Assembly (NCBI GenBank): GCA_028871455.1
Contig: JAGWNF010000023.1
Coordinates: forward strand, 1-38,820
Source: Alphaproteobacteria bacterium
Lineage (GTDB): Bacteria > Pseudomonadota > Alphaproteobacteria > ATCC43930 > CGMCC-115725
Direction: 5' to 3'
Length of the DNA stretch: 38,820 nt
The position numbers and the translations under genes were made by a program. Shown piece after piece: positions 1-7,730 of this stretch; position 1 is the stretch's first letter, and each line of letters opens with the position of its first letter. The notes under the pieces were generated by a model. The model did no database searches and was not told the origin of the DNA. It saw only the letters and a program-made list of their open reading frames with translations.

Positions 1-182
1 ACCGAAAGCCGCTGGTTCAGGATCTTGTCGGGATAGTCGATCTTGCCGCAGCCGGCGCAGGCGAGGTTGCAGCGGAACAACGGCTCGAGCATGAGCACGA
101 GCGGATAGCGCTCGACGCCGGTCAGGCGCTGCTTCATCACGTAGGCGCCAACGCGGATCATTTGATTGAGCGGAATAGCTAT
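1..182 (-). CDS. hpnH: HpnH, adenosyl-hopene transferase (radical SAM), 5' part only
   Basis: Only the first 60 codons lie in the window; the gene runs off the left edge. HpnH joins the 5'-deoxyadenosyl group of SAM to diploptene, the first step of C35 hopanoid side-chain synthesis. The visible peptide has the family's N-terminal block (AIPLNQMIRVGAYVMKQRL), then PLVLMLEPLFRCNLACAGCG, which carries the radical-SAM CxxxCxxC cluster motif, then KIDYPDKILNQRLS. The reading frame fits known HpnH from its second residue on, but the codon where the start ATG is expected is ATA (182-180). It sits 6 nt after a strong GGAGG ribosome site. The next in-frame ATG is 7 codons further in (161) and has no comparable ribosome site. 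Identity is sure; the start is either a rare AUA, a mutation or a base error. Confidence 0.85.
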   Translation of the reverse strand, partial: MAIPLNQMIRVGAYVMKQRLTGVERYPLVLMLEPLFRCNLACAGCGKIDYPDKILNQRLS

Positions 183-271
183 GGATGCCTCCTTCTGCGG
201 GTCGGTGCAACTCAGCCCGGTTACCGCCTCAGCGGTCTAGGTAGAGCCCCAATCCCATGATCATCTCCAAT

Positions 272-535
272 CTACTCAGCAATATTATCATCGCGGATTT
301 TGTCCGCGAGCGGCCCGCCGGCGCCGTCGTCGAAGCCATTGTCGTGCGAATAGAACATCAGGCCGATGAGGACGGCCGCCAGTCCCAGCGTGCCTAAGAA
401 GCCGAAGATCAGCGCGACGTAGCCGGCGGCCGGCATGGCAACCCCGCCCAGCGAATTCCACGCATAGACCGCCACGGCCGCCGTGGCCAGCACGAGCATG
501 GCGGCGACGGCTACACTGAACTTGGACACACTCAT
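272..535 (-). CDS. Small two-helix membrane protein, function unknown
   Basis: The 87-residue product has two hydrophobic stretches, at about residues 5-27 and 35-62, separated by a short Gly/Ala/Pro turn. It ends in a polar, acidic tail (HDNGFDDGAGG...DDNIAE). The start chosen is MSVSKF. An in-frame ATG 13 codons upstream (574) is possible, but the added residues are polar and look non-coding. The gene lies 89 nt upstream of hpnH on the same strand and is divergent from the globin gene, so it may share the 536-774 promoter region. I recognise no family; it could be an accessory subunit of a membrane enzyme. Confidence 0.6.
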   Translation of the reverse strand: MSVSKFSVAVAAMLVLATAAVAVYAWNSLGGVAMPAAGYVALIFGFLGTLGLAAVLIGLMFYSHDNGFDDGAGGPLADKIRDDNIAE

Positions 536-695
536 GCCAGCCAGCCTGCCAGTGGGCAACTCTGTGGTCGGCATCCAAACCTGCCGAATTCTCAGAGTCC
601 TTCGGAGCAAATTCCGGCCGTCGGGCCAGGACTGCCGAGACGAATCACTTCCTTCGCTTCGCTCCGTCGTTCGCTTTTGGCTCTTGCGTAAGTAT

Positions 696-718
696 AACAT
701 AGATGTAGGGTATATGAA
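696..718 (+). promoter_or_regulatory. Candidate NsrR-type operator before the globin-metE operon
   Basis: The element reads AACATA, nine bases, TATATGAA. The same AACATA-N9-TATATG layout occurs before fdxA (5248-5270), at almost the same distance from the start codon (56 nt here, 54 nt there). The length of 23 positions matches the known span of NsrR operators in enterobacteria. The two outer arms here are only partly symmetric. Assignment to the NsrR at 3878 is inference from proximity, from length and from the target genes, which are typical NO-response genes. Confidence 0.4.
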
Positions 719-774
719 TGGCTGGGCGGTGTCCACCGGTTCGCCTGTTGGACGCCTCATGCTCGAGGTGAGTT

Positions 775-1239
775 ATGCAATTCGATCACGTGACAGACGA
801 ATCCATCGGGGTCCTCATCCGGTCGTTCTATGCGAAAGTCCGCCGCGACGCGCAGTTGGGACCGATCTTCGAGGGAGCGATCGGGAACAACTGGGACAAC
901 CACATTTCGAAGATGTGCGACTTCTGGGGCGCCGCGATGCGAATTTCCCGGCACTACAGCGGCGATATGTTGACGGCGCATCGGCGCGTTAAAGGGCTTC
1001 AACCCGCTCTATTTGGGCGCTGGTTGGAACTCTTCGAGCAGACCGTGGCCGAGCTTTTTGCCGCGGAGGCCGGTGCGGCGCTCTGCGACCGGGCGCGCAA
1101 GACGGCGCACAATCTTCAGCTCGCCCTGTTCTACCGTCGCGATAGCCGTCCTGCGGTCGCTGTATCGAGCGGCAGCGGCCGCCCCGCCGACGCAGCTGAC
1201 GCGCCGGCCGCGCCGACACGGCCCGAGGCACGAGCATGA
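775..1239 (+). CDS. Group III truncated haemoglobin
   Basis: This is a 154-residue single-domain globin of the truncated group III type. It is a haem protein of the cytoplasm that binds O2 or NO. Family marks visible are FYAKVRRDAQLGPIFE near the N terminus, W..H..KMCDFWG (about residues 40-52), RHYSGDMLTAHRRV with the proximal-side histidine region (about 59-72), and LFGRWLELFEQTV. The globin fold ends near residue 120. The last 35 residues are a Ser/Ala/Pro/Arg tail not usual for the family, perhaps only weakly constrained sequence. The gap to metE is 28 nt, so the two are probably one operon behind the element at 696-718. The likely role is NO binding or detoxification, inferred from the neighbourhood. 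Confidence 0.85.
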   Translation: MQFDHVTDESIGVLIRSFYAKVRRDAQLGPIFEGAIGNNWDNHISKMCDFWGAAMRISRHYSGDMLTAHRRVKGLQPALFGRWLELFEQTVAELFAAEAGAALCDRARKTAHNLQLALFYRRDSRPAVAVSSGSGRPADAADAPAAPTRPEARA

Positions 1240-1267
1240 ATCGATCGGCGGCTATCGGAGAAACCCA

Positions 1268-3619
1268 ATGATCGTTGCGGCGAATCTGGGATTTCCGCGC
1301 ATCGGCGCCCACCGGGAGCTCAAGCAGGCGCTCGAGCAGTATTGGTCCGGAGGTATTGGGACAGAAAAACTCGCAGAGACTGGCCGGTCGTTGCGCTGCC
1401 GGCATTGGCAGCTTCAACGCGATTGCGGCGTCACCGTCATTCCATCAAACGATTTCTCTTTTTATGACCACGTTCTTGACACGACCGTCATGGTTGGCGC
1501 CGTTCCGGAGCGATTCGACACAGCCAACGGTCCTATAAGCCTGGACACCTACTTCGCGATGGCGCGCGGCAACGAGCATGCGCCTGCGATGGAAATGACC
1601 AAGTGGTTCGATACCAATTACCACTACATCGTACCGGAATTTTCCGTCGATCAGCAATTTCGGCTCGCGAGCGATAAGCCACTGCGCGAATTCCGTGAGG
1701 CGGCCGCCCTGCATATCGATACCCGTCCCGTACTGATCGGTCCCGTAACCTACCTTCTGCTCAGTAAAATCAAGGGCTCCGCGGCCGAACCGATCACGTT
1801 GTTGCCGCGGCTGCTGCCAGTTTACGCGCAAGTGGTCCAACAACTCCGAGATGCCGGAGCTCGCTGGATTCAGTTCGACGAGCCGTTTTTGGTGATGGAT
1901 CTCGACGATGGCGTACGGTCCGCATACCGATGGGCGTACGGGCAATTGGCCGAGGCGATGCCAGACGCCAAGCTCATGCTCACCACCTATTTCGGCGGAT
2001 TGGAAGACAATCTGAGCCTTGCGGTCGAACTTCCGGTTGCAGGTCTCCATGTCGATCTCGTGCGCGCGCCGAATCAGCTTCAGCCATTGCTCTCGAAGCT
2101 GCCGGCTGGCCGTGTGCTCTCGCTCGGCGTCCTCGACGGTCGAAATATTTGGCGCGCCGATCTCGGCAAGATCCTCGATATCGTCCGTGAAGCCCGCTCG
2201 GTGCGCGGTGCCGATCGGCTACAGGTCGCACCGTCTTGCTCCCTTCTTCATTGTCCCGTCGATCTCGATTTAGAGGGTCGTCTCGACCGGGAGTTGGAGA
2301 GCTGGCTCGCCTTCGCCAAGCAAAAACTTTGTGAGCTTATGCTTGTGAGCCAAGCCGCGAACGGAAATCCCGATCCGGCGACGATCGCACGTTCCGGTCA
2401 GATCGTCGCGGCCCGAAAGACCTCGCCCCGTGCCTACGATCCGCGTGTCCGCGATCGGCTTGCCACTGTGGAGACGATGCGGCGCACTCCATACCGTGAT
2501 CGCTTGCAGGCGCAATCCCGTGCCATTCCTCTGCCAGTATTTCCAACGACGACAATCGGGTCGCTTCCACAAACGGCTGAGGTCCGAAAGTGGCGTGCCG
2601 CATTCAGGCGGCGCGAAATCGATCAGAATAACTACGAAAGTCTACTCAAAGGGGAGATTCGGCGGGCAATCCGGTGGCAGGAAGAAATTGGCCTCGATGT
2701 CCTGGTCCACGGCGAATTCGAACGCAGTGACATGGTCGAGTATTTTGCCGAGCGGCTCGCCGGATTCGCCTGCACTCAGCACGGATGGGTCCAATCCTAT
2801 GGCTCGCGCTGCGTCAAGCCGCCGATACTCTATGGTGACGTTTTTCGCCCGGCTCCGATTACCGTCAGATGGAGCCGATACGCGCAATCACTCACCCGGC
2901 GACCCGTCAAAGGGATGCTGACCGGCCCCATAACCCTGCTTCAATGGTCATTCGTACGAGATGATCAGCCGCGAGACATTACGGCGCGCCAACTCGCTTT
3001 AGCGATCCGCGACGAGATGGCAGACCTCGAAGCGGCCGGAATCCGCATTCTCCAGATCGACGAACCCGCTTTGAGAGAGGGCCTGCCGTTGCGGCGAGCC
3101 CTACGGTCGGATTACTTGGCGTCAGCGGTGACAGCCTTCCGGCTTGCTACCTCAGGGGCGGCCGGCGGGACGCAACTCCATACTCATATGTGCTATGCCC
3201 AATTTGACGACATCATCCCGTCGATCGCCAATCTCGACGTCGATGTGATCTCGCTCGAAGCGTCGCGCAGTCACATGGAGCTTCTCGGGGCCTTCGGTGT
3301 CTTCCAGTATCCGCGCCAAATCGGGCCGGGTATCTACGATATTCACTCCCCGCGCATTCCGACCGAGGCGGAAATGGAGATGCTGCTCAAGAAGGCGACG
3401 GCGGTGCTCACCGCGGAGCAGATTTGGGTCAACCCCGATTGCGGTCTTAAAACCCGAAGCTGGGATGAGGTCCGCCCCGCCTTGACGCGAATGGTGGCAG
3501 CCGCCAAATCCATGCGGCGTTTGTACGAAGTTGGTAGCTTCAAGTTCGCTCGTCAAAAGCTGGAGGCGACGAATGCGCCGGCCGCTCCCGCTGTCTTGCA
3601 GCGCCGTTCGGGGCATTGA
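1268..3619 (+). CDS. metE: MetE, cobalamin-independent methionine synthase
   Basis: MetE moves the methyl group of 5-methyltetrahydropteroyl-triglutamate to homocysteine without B12. The 783-residue length is normal for the family. The zinc and homocysteine site is complete: His640 and Cys642 in THMCYAQF, Glu664 in ISLEASRS, and Cys725 in NPDCGLKTR. Each is one position before its E. coli counterpart. The N-terminal half has NLGFPRIG and KWFDTNYHYIVPE; the C-terminal half has FPTTTIGSLPQT and GMLTGPITLLQWSF. I chose the ATG at 1268 because it follows GGAGAAACCCA and begins the conserved block. The open frame extends upstream to 1013 only because it overlaps the globin gene. Sitting behind a globin in an N2O-metabolising region, it may guard methionine supply when N2O or NO disables B12 enzymes. 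Confidence 0.95.
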   Translation: MIVAANLGFPRIGAHRELKQALEQYWSGGIGTEKLAETGRSLRCRHWQLQRDCGVTVIPSNDFSFYDHVLDTTVMVGAVPERFDTANGPISLDTYFAMARGNEHAPAMEMTKWFDTNYHYIVPEFSVDQQFRLASDKPLREFREAAALHIDTRPVLIGPVTYLLLSKIKGSAAEPITLLPRLLPVYAQVVQQLRDAGARWIQFDEPFLVMDLDDGVRSAYRWAYGQLAEAMPDAKLMLTTYFGGLEDNLSLAVELPVAGLHVDLVRAPNQLQPLLSKLPAGRVLSLGVLDGRNIWRADLGKILDIVREARSVRGADRLQVAPSCSLLHCPVDLDLEGRLDRELESWLAFAKQKLCELMLVSQAANGNPDPATIARSGQIVAARKTSPRAYDPRVRDRLATVETMRRTPYRDRLQAQSRAIPLPVFPTTTIGSLPQTAEVRKWRAAFRRREIDQNNYESLLKGEIRRAIRWQEEIGLDVLVHGEFERSDMVEYFAERLAGFACTQHGWVQSYGSRCVKPPILYGDVFRPAPITVRWSRYAQSLTRRPVKGMLTGPITLLQWSFVRDDQPRDITARQLALAIRDEMADLEAAGIRILQIDEPALREGLPLRRALRSDYLASAVTAFRLATSGAAGGTQLHTHMCYAQFDDIIPSIANLDVDVISLEASRSHMELLGAFGVFQYPRQIGPGIYDIHSPRIPTEAEMEMLLKKATAVLTAEQIWVNPDCGLKTRSWDEVRPALTRMVAAAKSMRRLYEVGSFKFARQKLEATNAPAAPAVLQRRSGH

Positions 3620-3816
3620 TGTGGCGAAGCTCTCGGACGCGCGAGTTTCGTCGTTTTTCCGGTTCGACAAACGATCGGTCTCGTGGGTCCGGTCTGTCGC
3701 CGTCCGCGCGGGATATCCGGATCGAAAACCGGCAACCGAAAGCGTTGCACGGGCAACATAATGACGCTGTATCGACGCGTTCGGAATATTGCGGCCCGAC
3801 TTGCAGCCGAAGCCGT

Positions 3817-3836
3817 TATCATATAACTCTATGATA
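3817..3836. repeat. Inverted repeat before nsrR, possible self-operator
   Basis: TATCAT (3817-3822) and ATGATA (3831-3836) form a perfect 6-bp inverted repeat with an 8-nt AT-rich spacer, 41 nt before the nsrR start codon. The position suits autoregulation by an Rrf2-type dimer. The spacing differs from the AACATA-N9-TATATG elements, so it may be a weaker or a different site. Confidence 0.35.
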
Positions 3837-3877
3837 TCTTTTAGTGATCCGGATCCTCGCGTAAGAGAGGAAGATCT

Positions 3878-4363
3878 ATGCGCCTCACACTGCACACCGA
3901 TTACGCGTTGCGCGTGCTGATGTATGCAGGAGTGAAGACGGATGCCTTGTCGACCATTCCCGAGATTGTAGAGCGGTTCGATATTTCCAAAGGCCATGTC
4001 GTGAAGGTCGTCCATCGGCTGGGTCAGCTCGGATATATCGATACGAAGCGCGGAAAACGGGGCGGCATTCGGCTCGGCAGAAGGCCGGAGCAGATCAACG
4101 TCGGAGCGGTCGTACGCGATATGGAAAGAGAGCTGGGCGTCCTTGGCTGCCTACAAGGGTCAGGGGGTTATTGCCGCATTGAAGGATGCTGCGTCCTGCG
4201 CCGGGCGTTGCGCGATGCAACGAATGCGTTCCTGGCGACCCTCGATCGCTATACGCTTGCGGATCTTATGAGGCCGCGGCGGACGCTTACCGTGTTATTG
4301 GAGATCAACGCCACTGGGCCAGCGCGCCGTGGAAGACCGCTGCGATCGGCTGCCGCACACTGA
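3878..4363 (+). CDS. nsrR: NsrR-like Rrf2 family regulator (NO-sensing Fe-S repressor)
   Basis: This 161-residue Rrf2 protein begins MRLTLHTDYALRVLMYAG, the winged-helix start typical of NsrR. The recognition region is ISKGHVVKVVHRLGQLGYI, and a beta wing follows with KRGKRGGIRLG. Three or four cysteines, C-x7-C-x4-CC at about residues 98-112 (GCLQGSGGYCRIEGCC), form the likely iron-sulphur site. The segment ALRDATNAFLATLDRYTLADL matches the NsrR dimer helix. NsrR repressors are relieved when NO attacks the cluster. The last 20 residues are basic and Ala-rich and look unconserved. A purine-rich ribosome site (AGAGAGGAAG) precedes the ATG. Likely targets in the window are globin-metE, fdxA and its own promoter. 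Other Rrf2 members (IscR, RirA) are less likely given the N-terminal sequence. Confidence 0.8.
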   Translation: MRLTLHTDYALRVLMYAGVKTDALSTIPEIVERFDISKGHVVKVVHRLGQLGYIDTKRGKRGGIRLGRRPEQINVGAVVRDMERELGVLGCLQGSGGYCRIEGCCVLRRALRDATNAFLATLDRYTLADLMRPRRTLTVLLEINATGPARRGRPLRSAAAH

Positions 4364-4408
4364 AGCCAATAGCTCAATATTTGGAAACATAGCATCGCAA
4401 AAATCTCG

Positions 4409-4846
4409 TCACGGCGAATGCATCGGCGCTTGCGCGATACCGATTGCGACAAGTCCTATGAGCGTTAGGAGCTTCAATGCCTCCGCAGCGCCATAGACCA
4501 TGTGTGTGCGCGAGGATGGTACTATGTCGCCGGAAATGACCAGGCCGGCGCGTCGATTGAGCGAAGGGAGGACCCAAGCCGATTGAACAACGACCAGGCC
4601 GACGACCAATCCGACGAGAATCAGCGACCAAAACGCTCGATCAAACGCGCCATAAATCGCAACAAGGAATACGGCGAAAAATTGCTCTACGCGGGAGAAA
4701 AGGCCGAAGGTCACCCGGCCGACATCCAGCGCTACCGGCAAAGTCAGGCTTTGGGCTTTGAATTTGATTGGCGCTGCGATGAACGAGATGCCGATCAGAA
4801 GGCCGATCCACAGTGTCGGCAGCAAGATCGTCATGGCCGTGATCAT
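4409..4846 (-). CDS. Four-helix membrane protein cotranscribed with fdxA
   Basis: The 145-residue protein has four hydrophobic segments: about 4-25, 55-68, 73-95 and 120-138. A conserved-looking loop, [23 protein letters not shown], joins the first two. This layout loosely resembles DUF4149/TMEM205-like proteins, a weak match by eye. Its start codon overlaps the fdxA stop by 4 nt, so it is translated in the fdxA operon. It converges on nsrR with a 45-nt gap. A role in the NO or redox response is inferred only from this setting. Confidence 0.7.
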   Translation of the reverse strand: MITAMTILLPTLWIGLLIGISFIAAPIKFKAQSLTLPVALDVGRVTFGLFSRVEQFFAVFLVAIYGAFDRAFWSLILVGLVVGLVVVQSAWVLPSLNRRAGLVISGDIVPSSRTHMVYGAAEALKLLTLIGLVAIGIAQAPMHSP

Positions 4847-5193
4847 AGCGGCGTCTTCGTACTGCCTCCTGCTTTTGGCGAGAAAAATCTGGAGAATTTA
4901 TCGGGTATGCCTTTCCATTCGTCGGCATCCGCCGGAGGCGAACCCTTGCGGGTAATATTGGGCCATTGGTTTGCGTACGTGCGGTTGTGTTCAAGCCAGT
5001 CTTCAGCGCCCCGCGCGCTATCCGGCACGATTGCCTCCGCCGGGCATTCAGGCTCGCACACGCCGCAATCGATGCACTCGTCGGGATGGATCACCAGCAT
5101 GTTCTCGCCCACGTAGAAACAGTCCACAGGGCAGACCTCGACGCAGTCCATGTACTTGCACTTGATGCACGCGTCGTTGACGACATACGGCAT
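4843..5193 (-). CDS. fdxA: FdxA, 7Fe ferredoxin
   Basis: This is a soluble [3Fe-4S][4Fe-4S] electron carrier of 116 residues, normal for alphaproteobacterial FdxA. It starts [27 protein letters not shown]. The first cluster motif is in that block and the second is [16 protein letters not shown] (about residues 40-55). The C-terminal part [15 protein letters not shown] is the usual extension. The downstream membrane gene overlaps it by 4 nt. A near-perfect 23-nt palindrome lies 54 nt before its start. The pairing with nsrR suggests it is induced by NO and helps supply electrons or repair Fe-S centres; that role is inference. Confidence 0.93.
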   Translation of the reverse strand: MPYVVNDACIKCKYMDCVEVCPVDCFYVGENMLVIHPDECIDCGVCEPECPAEAIVPDSARGAEDWLEHNRTYANQWPNITRKGSPPADADEWKGIPDKFSRFFSPKAGGSTKTPL

Positions 5194-5247
5194 TGCTCAC
5201 TCCCGATACCATGACCGCGGCCGGTCGCTACCGCGCCGTTTGATAAT

Positions 5248-5270
5248 AACATATAGATAATATATATGTT
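5248..5270. promoter_or_regulatory. Palindromic operator between fdxA and the DUF6494 gene (NsrR candidate)
   Basis: AACATATA (5248-5255) and TATATGTT (5263-5270) are perfect inverted arms. Read as 11-1-11 the palindrome matches at 10 of 11 pairs. It lies 54 nt before fdxA on the minus strand and 109 nt before the DUF6494 gene on the plus strand, so it could control both. The same AACATA-N9-TATATG pattern stands before the globin gene. The length and symmetry are those of NsrR operators, but the region is very AT-rich and may also hold the promoter -10. Confidence 0.5.
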
Positions 5271-5379
5271 CTGTCCAGTCCCCTTAGAGGCGGGGCGGCG
5301 CAAGGCCGATTGGCTGGCTGTCGGGCCCCCTCGAGCCAGAGTCGGCAGACCGCACACGCGACACACAGAAAGGAATGTC

Positions 5380-5586
5380 ATGAATTCCGATCGTTTCAAC
5401 ACCGAGATCCGGCAATTTCTGAAAGTTGTCGGGGTGACGTCGCAGCGGGAGATTGAAACAGCAGTCCAGAAGGCGCTCGCCGAGGGCCGCCTGAAGGGAT
5501 CGGAGAAACTGGCCGGCAAAGTCATTTTGAGCATTCCTGCCGTCGGCCTGACCCATGAAATCGATGGCATCATCGAATTGGAATAG
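5380..5586 (+). CDS. DUF6494 family protein
   Basis: The 68-residue product reads MNSDRFNTEIRQFLKVVGVTSQREIETAV, then KALAEGRLKGSEKL, and ends with a short beta-rich tail, HEIDGIIELE. This matches the small DUF6494 family as I remember it; no function is known. It has no signal peptide or membrane helix. The ATG follows AGAAAGGAATGTC. Longer in-frame starts (from 5266) run through the operator region and are unlikely. It is divergent from fdxA and may share its operator. Confidence 0.75.
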   Translation: MNSDRFNTEIRQFLKVVGVTSQREIETAVQKALAEGRLKGSEKLAGKVILSIPAVGLTHEIDGIIELE

Positions 5587-5755
5587 CGCGTCGACGGCAT
5601 GGGCGGCGGACGTCGGTAGAGCCAAGTGATTACCGCGATCGACTTCGCCGTTCCGAATCGGTTTGATCGACGGGCTCGCGGTGCTGATCAATCGCCAGCC
5701 CAAAACAGGCGACGGCTATTGTGAGAGCAAAAAGCAATTCAATCAACGAGGGCCC

Positions 5756-7447
5756 TCAACTGACGAGGGTGCTCTTGGGATTGAGGTTGGTGATGTGGCC
5801 GCTTTCGGTGCCGGCCGTCGGATCGATGGCGGCGTTGATCAGCGTCGGCTTGCCGGAGGCGATGCCGTCGCTCACCGCCTTCTGCAGGTCGGCCGAGCGC
5901 TCGACGTGAACGCCGACGCCGCCGAAGGCCTCGATCATCTTGTCGTAGCGCGCGTTCTGATAGAGGCCGGTCGGTGTCGGCGGGAAGGTATCCGGCTTGT
6001 CGCCGCGATAGATGCCGTTGTTGTTGAAGATCACGGTGGTGACCGGCAGCTTGTAGCGGCAGATGGTCTCGATCTCCATGCCGCAGAAGCCGAAGGCGCT
6101 GTCGCCGGCAATGACGACGACAGGCTTATTGCTTACGACCGCGGCGCCAATGCTGTATCCCATGTTGATGCCCATGGCGCCCCAGGTGCCGCTGTCGAGC
6201 CGATGGCGCGGCTCCTTCATGTCGAGGATGTTGCGGCCGAAGTCGAGAGTGTTGGCGCCGTCGTTGACGACGTAGACATCGGGCCGGCTGGCGAGCGCGT
6301 TGCGCACGGCGCGGAGCGCGCTGGAGAAGTTCATCGGCGTCGGATCGGCGTTGAGCCGCGCCGCCATCTTCTCGACGTTCTTCTGCTTCTGCTCGGTGAC
6401 GGCGCCGACCCATGCCGCCGAAGCCTTGACCTGGCCGGGCTTCATCGCGGCGAGGAACGCCGCCATGGCCGACTTGATGTCGGCGACGACCGGCGCCTCG
6501 ATCGGGCGGTTGCTGTCGATCTCGTGCGCCGCGATGTCGACCTGGATGAAGCGGGTGTCCGGATTCCAGGTCGGCGGCTTGCCGTGCGACAGGAGCCAGT
6601 TGAGGCGGGCACCGACCAGCATGACGACGTCGGCGTTCTTGAGGACGAAGGAGCGCGCCGCGGCGGCCGATTGCGGATGGTCGTCGGGCAGCAGGCCCTT
6701 GGCCATCGACATCGGCAGATAGGGAATGCCGGTCTTCTCGACGAAGGCGCGGATGTCCTTGTCGGCCTGGGCGTAGGCCGCGCCCTTGCCGAGCAGGATG
6801 AGCGGCTTCTCGGCCTTGGACAGCAGGTTGAGCGCGCGGGTGACGGATTCAGCCGACGGGATCGAGGCCGGCGACGGCTCGACCGCTTTGATCAGCGACT
6901 TCTTGGCCACGCCGAGCTCGAGCACCGAGCCGAGCACCGCGGCCGGCAGGTCGAGATAGACGCCGCCCGGACGGCCGGCGCACGCCGCGTGGATCGCGCG
7001 CGCAATGCCGACGCCGATATCTTCGATCCGGTTGACGCGGTAGGACGCCTTGGCGAAGGACTTGGCCGCGGCCATCTGGTCCATTTCCTCGAAGTCGCCC
7101 TGCTCGAGGTCGACGATGTGCCGCTCGCTCGAGCCGCTGATCAGCACCATCGGGAAGCAGTTGGTGGTGGCGTTGGCGAGGGCGACGAGACCGTTGAGGA
7201 AGCCGGGCGCGGAAACCGTCATGCAGATGCCCGGCTTCTGGGTGAGGAAGCCGGCGATCGCGGCGGCGTTGCCGGCACTCTGTTCATGGCGGAACCCATA
7301 GAAGCGAATCCCGTCTTCTTGGATCACTCGCGCTAGGTCCGTGACCGGAATGCCAATGACCCCATAGACCGTGTCGATCCCGTTAATCTTGAGGGCGTCT
7401 GCCACGAGGTGGAGCCCGTCGGTCATTGCTGTGGGTTGAGAGTCCAT
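5756..7447 (-). CDS. oxc: Oxalyl-CoA decarboxylase
   Basis: This thiamine-diphosphate enzyme turns oxalyl-CoA into formyl-CoA and CO2. The 563-residue protein has the three TPP-enzyme domains. The N-terminal Pyr domain carries the activating Glu in GFRHEQSAGNAAA (about residue 55). The middle domain is about 195-330. The C-terminal PP domain has the Mg/TPP motif GDSAFGFCGMEIE...IFNNNGIY. Regions such as LNWLLSHGKPP and LDSGTWGAMGINMGYSIG are typical of Oxc rather than acetolactate synthase. The usual partner, formyl-CoA transferase (frc), is not in the window. Formate from this path could feed the formate dehydrogenase at 35-38 kb. No strong promoter is visible in the 283-nt region upstream, which it shares divergently with the NDUFS4-like gene. 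Confidence 0.95.
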   Translation of the reverse strand: MDSQPTAMTDGLHLVADALKINGIDTVYGVIGIPVTDLARVIQEDGIRFYGFRHEQSAGNAAAIAGFLTQKPGICMTVSAPGFLNGLVALANATTNCFPMVLISGSSERHIVDLEQGDFEEMDQMAAAKSFAKASYRVNRIEDIGVGIARAIHAACAGRPGGVYLDLPAAVLGSVLELGVAKKSLIKAVEPSPASIPSAESVTRALNLLSKAEKPLILLGKGAAYAQADKDIRAFVEKTGIPYLPMSMAKGLLPDDHPQSAAAARSFVLKNADVVMLVGARLNWLLSHGKPPTWNPDTRFIQVDIAAHEIDSNRPIEAPVVADIKSAMAAFLAAMKPGQVKASAAWVGAVTEQKQKNVEKMAARLNADPTPMNFSSALRAVRNALASRPDVYVVNDGANTLDFGRNILDMKEPRHRLDSGTWGAMGINMGYSIGAAVVSNKPVVVIAGDSAFGFCGMEIETICRYKLPVTTVIFNNNGIYRGDKPDTFPPTPTGLYQNARYDKMIEAFGGVGVHVERSADLQKAVSDGIASGKPTLINAAIDPTAGTESGHITNLNPKSTLVS

Positions 7448-7624
7448 GTCTATCGTCCTCCGGCCATGTCAGCCTTGTGGGGAGCGGCTAATGCCGTTCG
7501 CCCCAGCATCGATAGCGGATACCGAATCGTTGGCTGGAGCATTGACGGAAACCCCGCTTCACCGACCCATGATCGGCAACCGGATTCTATCGATTTCAGC
7601 CGTCGTGCCACTTGTTCGGCGCTA

Positions 7625-7638
7625 TTGCGCCAAAGCAA
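7625..7638 (+). promoter_or_regulatory. NnrR-like box before the NDUFS4-like gene
   Basis: TTGCGCCAAAGCAA follows the Crp/Fnr pattern TTG-N8-CAA and matches the TTGCG-N4-CGCAA boxes at 19666, 20086 and 31833 at all but one arm position. It lies 92 nt before the start codon at 7731. The only other gene it could serve, oxc, starts 177 nt away on the minus strand. Confidence 0.5.
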
Positions 7639-7730
7639 TGGCTAGCACTCGCTGGGTGAGCCACTTACCAGCAAGGTAGCGCCGTTACACATCGTGTCCG
7701 TGTAGTGCACTTTAGGCGGAGAACGAGTCG

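Noticed and set aside
483-992. 169-codon plus-strand frame across the small membrane gene and the globin start
   Set aside because: It covers the antisense of one gene, a promoter region and the wrong frame of the globin; no coherent protein.
1013-1267. An 85-codon upstream extension of metE
   Set aside because: It runs inside the globin gene in another frame and lacks similarity to MetE; the ATG at 1268 has its own ribosome site.
5663-7336. A 557-codon open frame on the plus strand opposite oxc
   Set aside because: It lies antisense to a complete oxalyl-CoA decarboxylase and gives a low-complexity Arg/Asp/Gly/Val-rich product with no domain; such long antisense frames are common in GC-rich genes.
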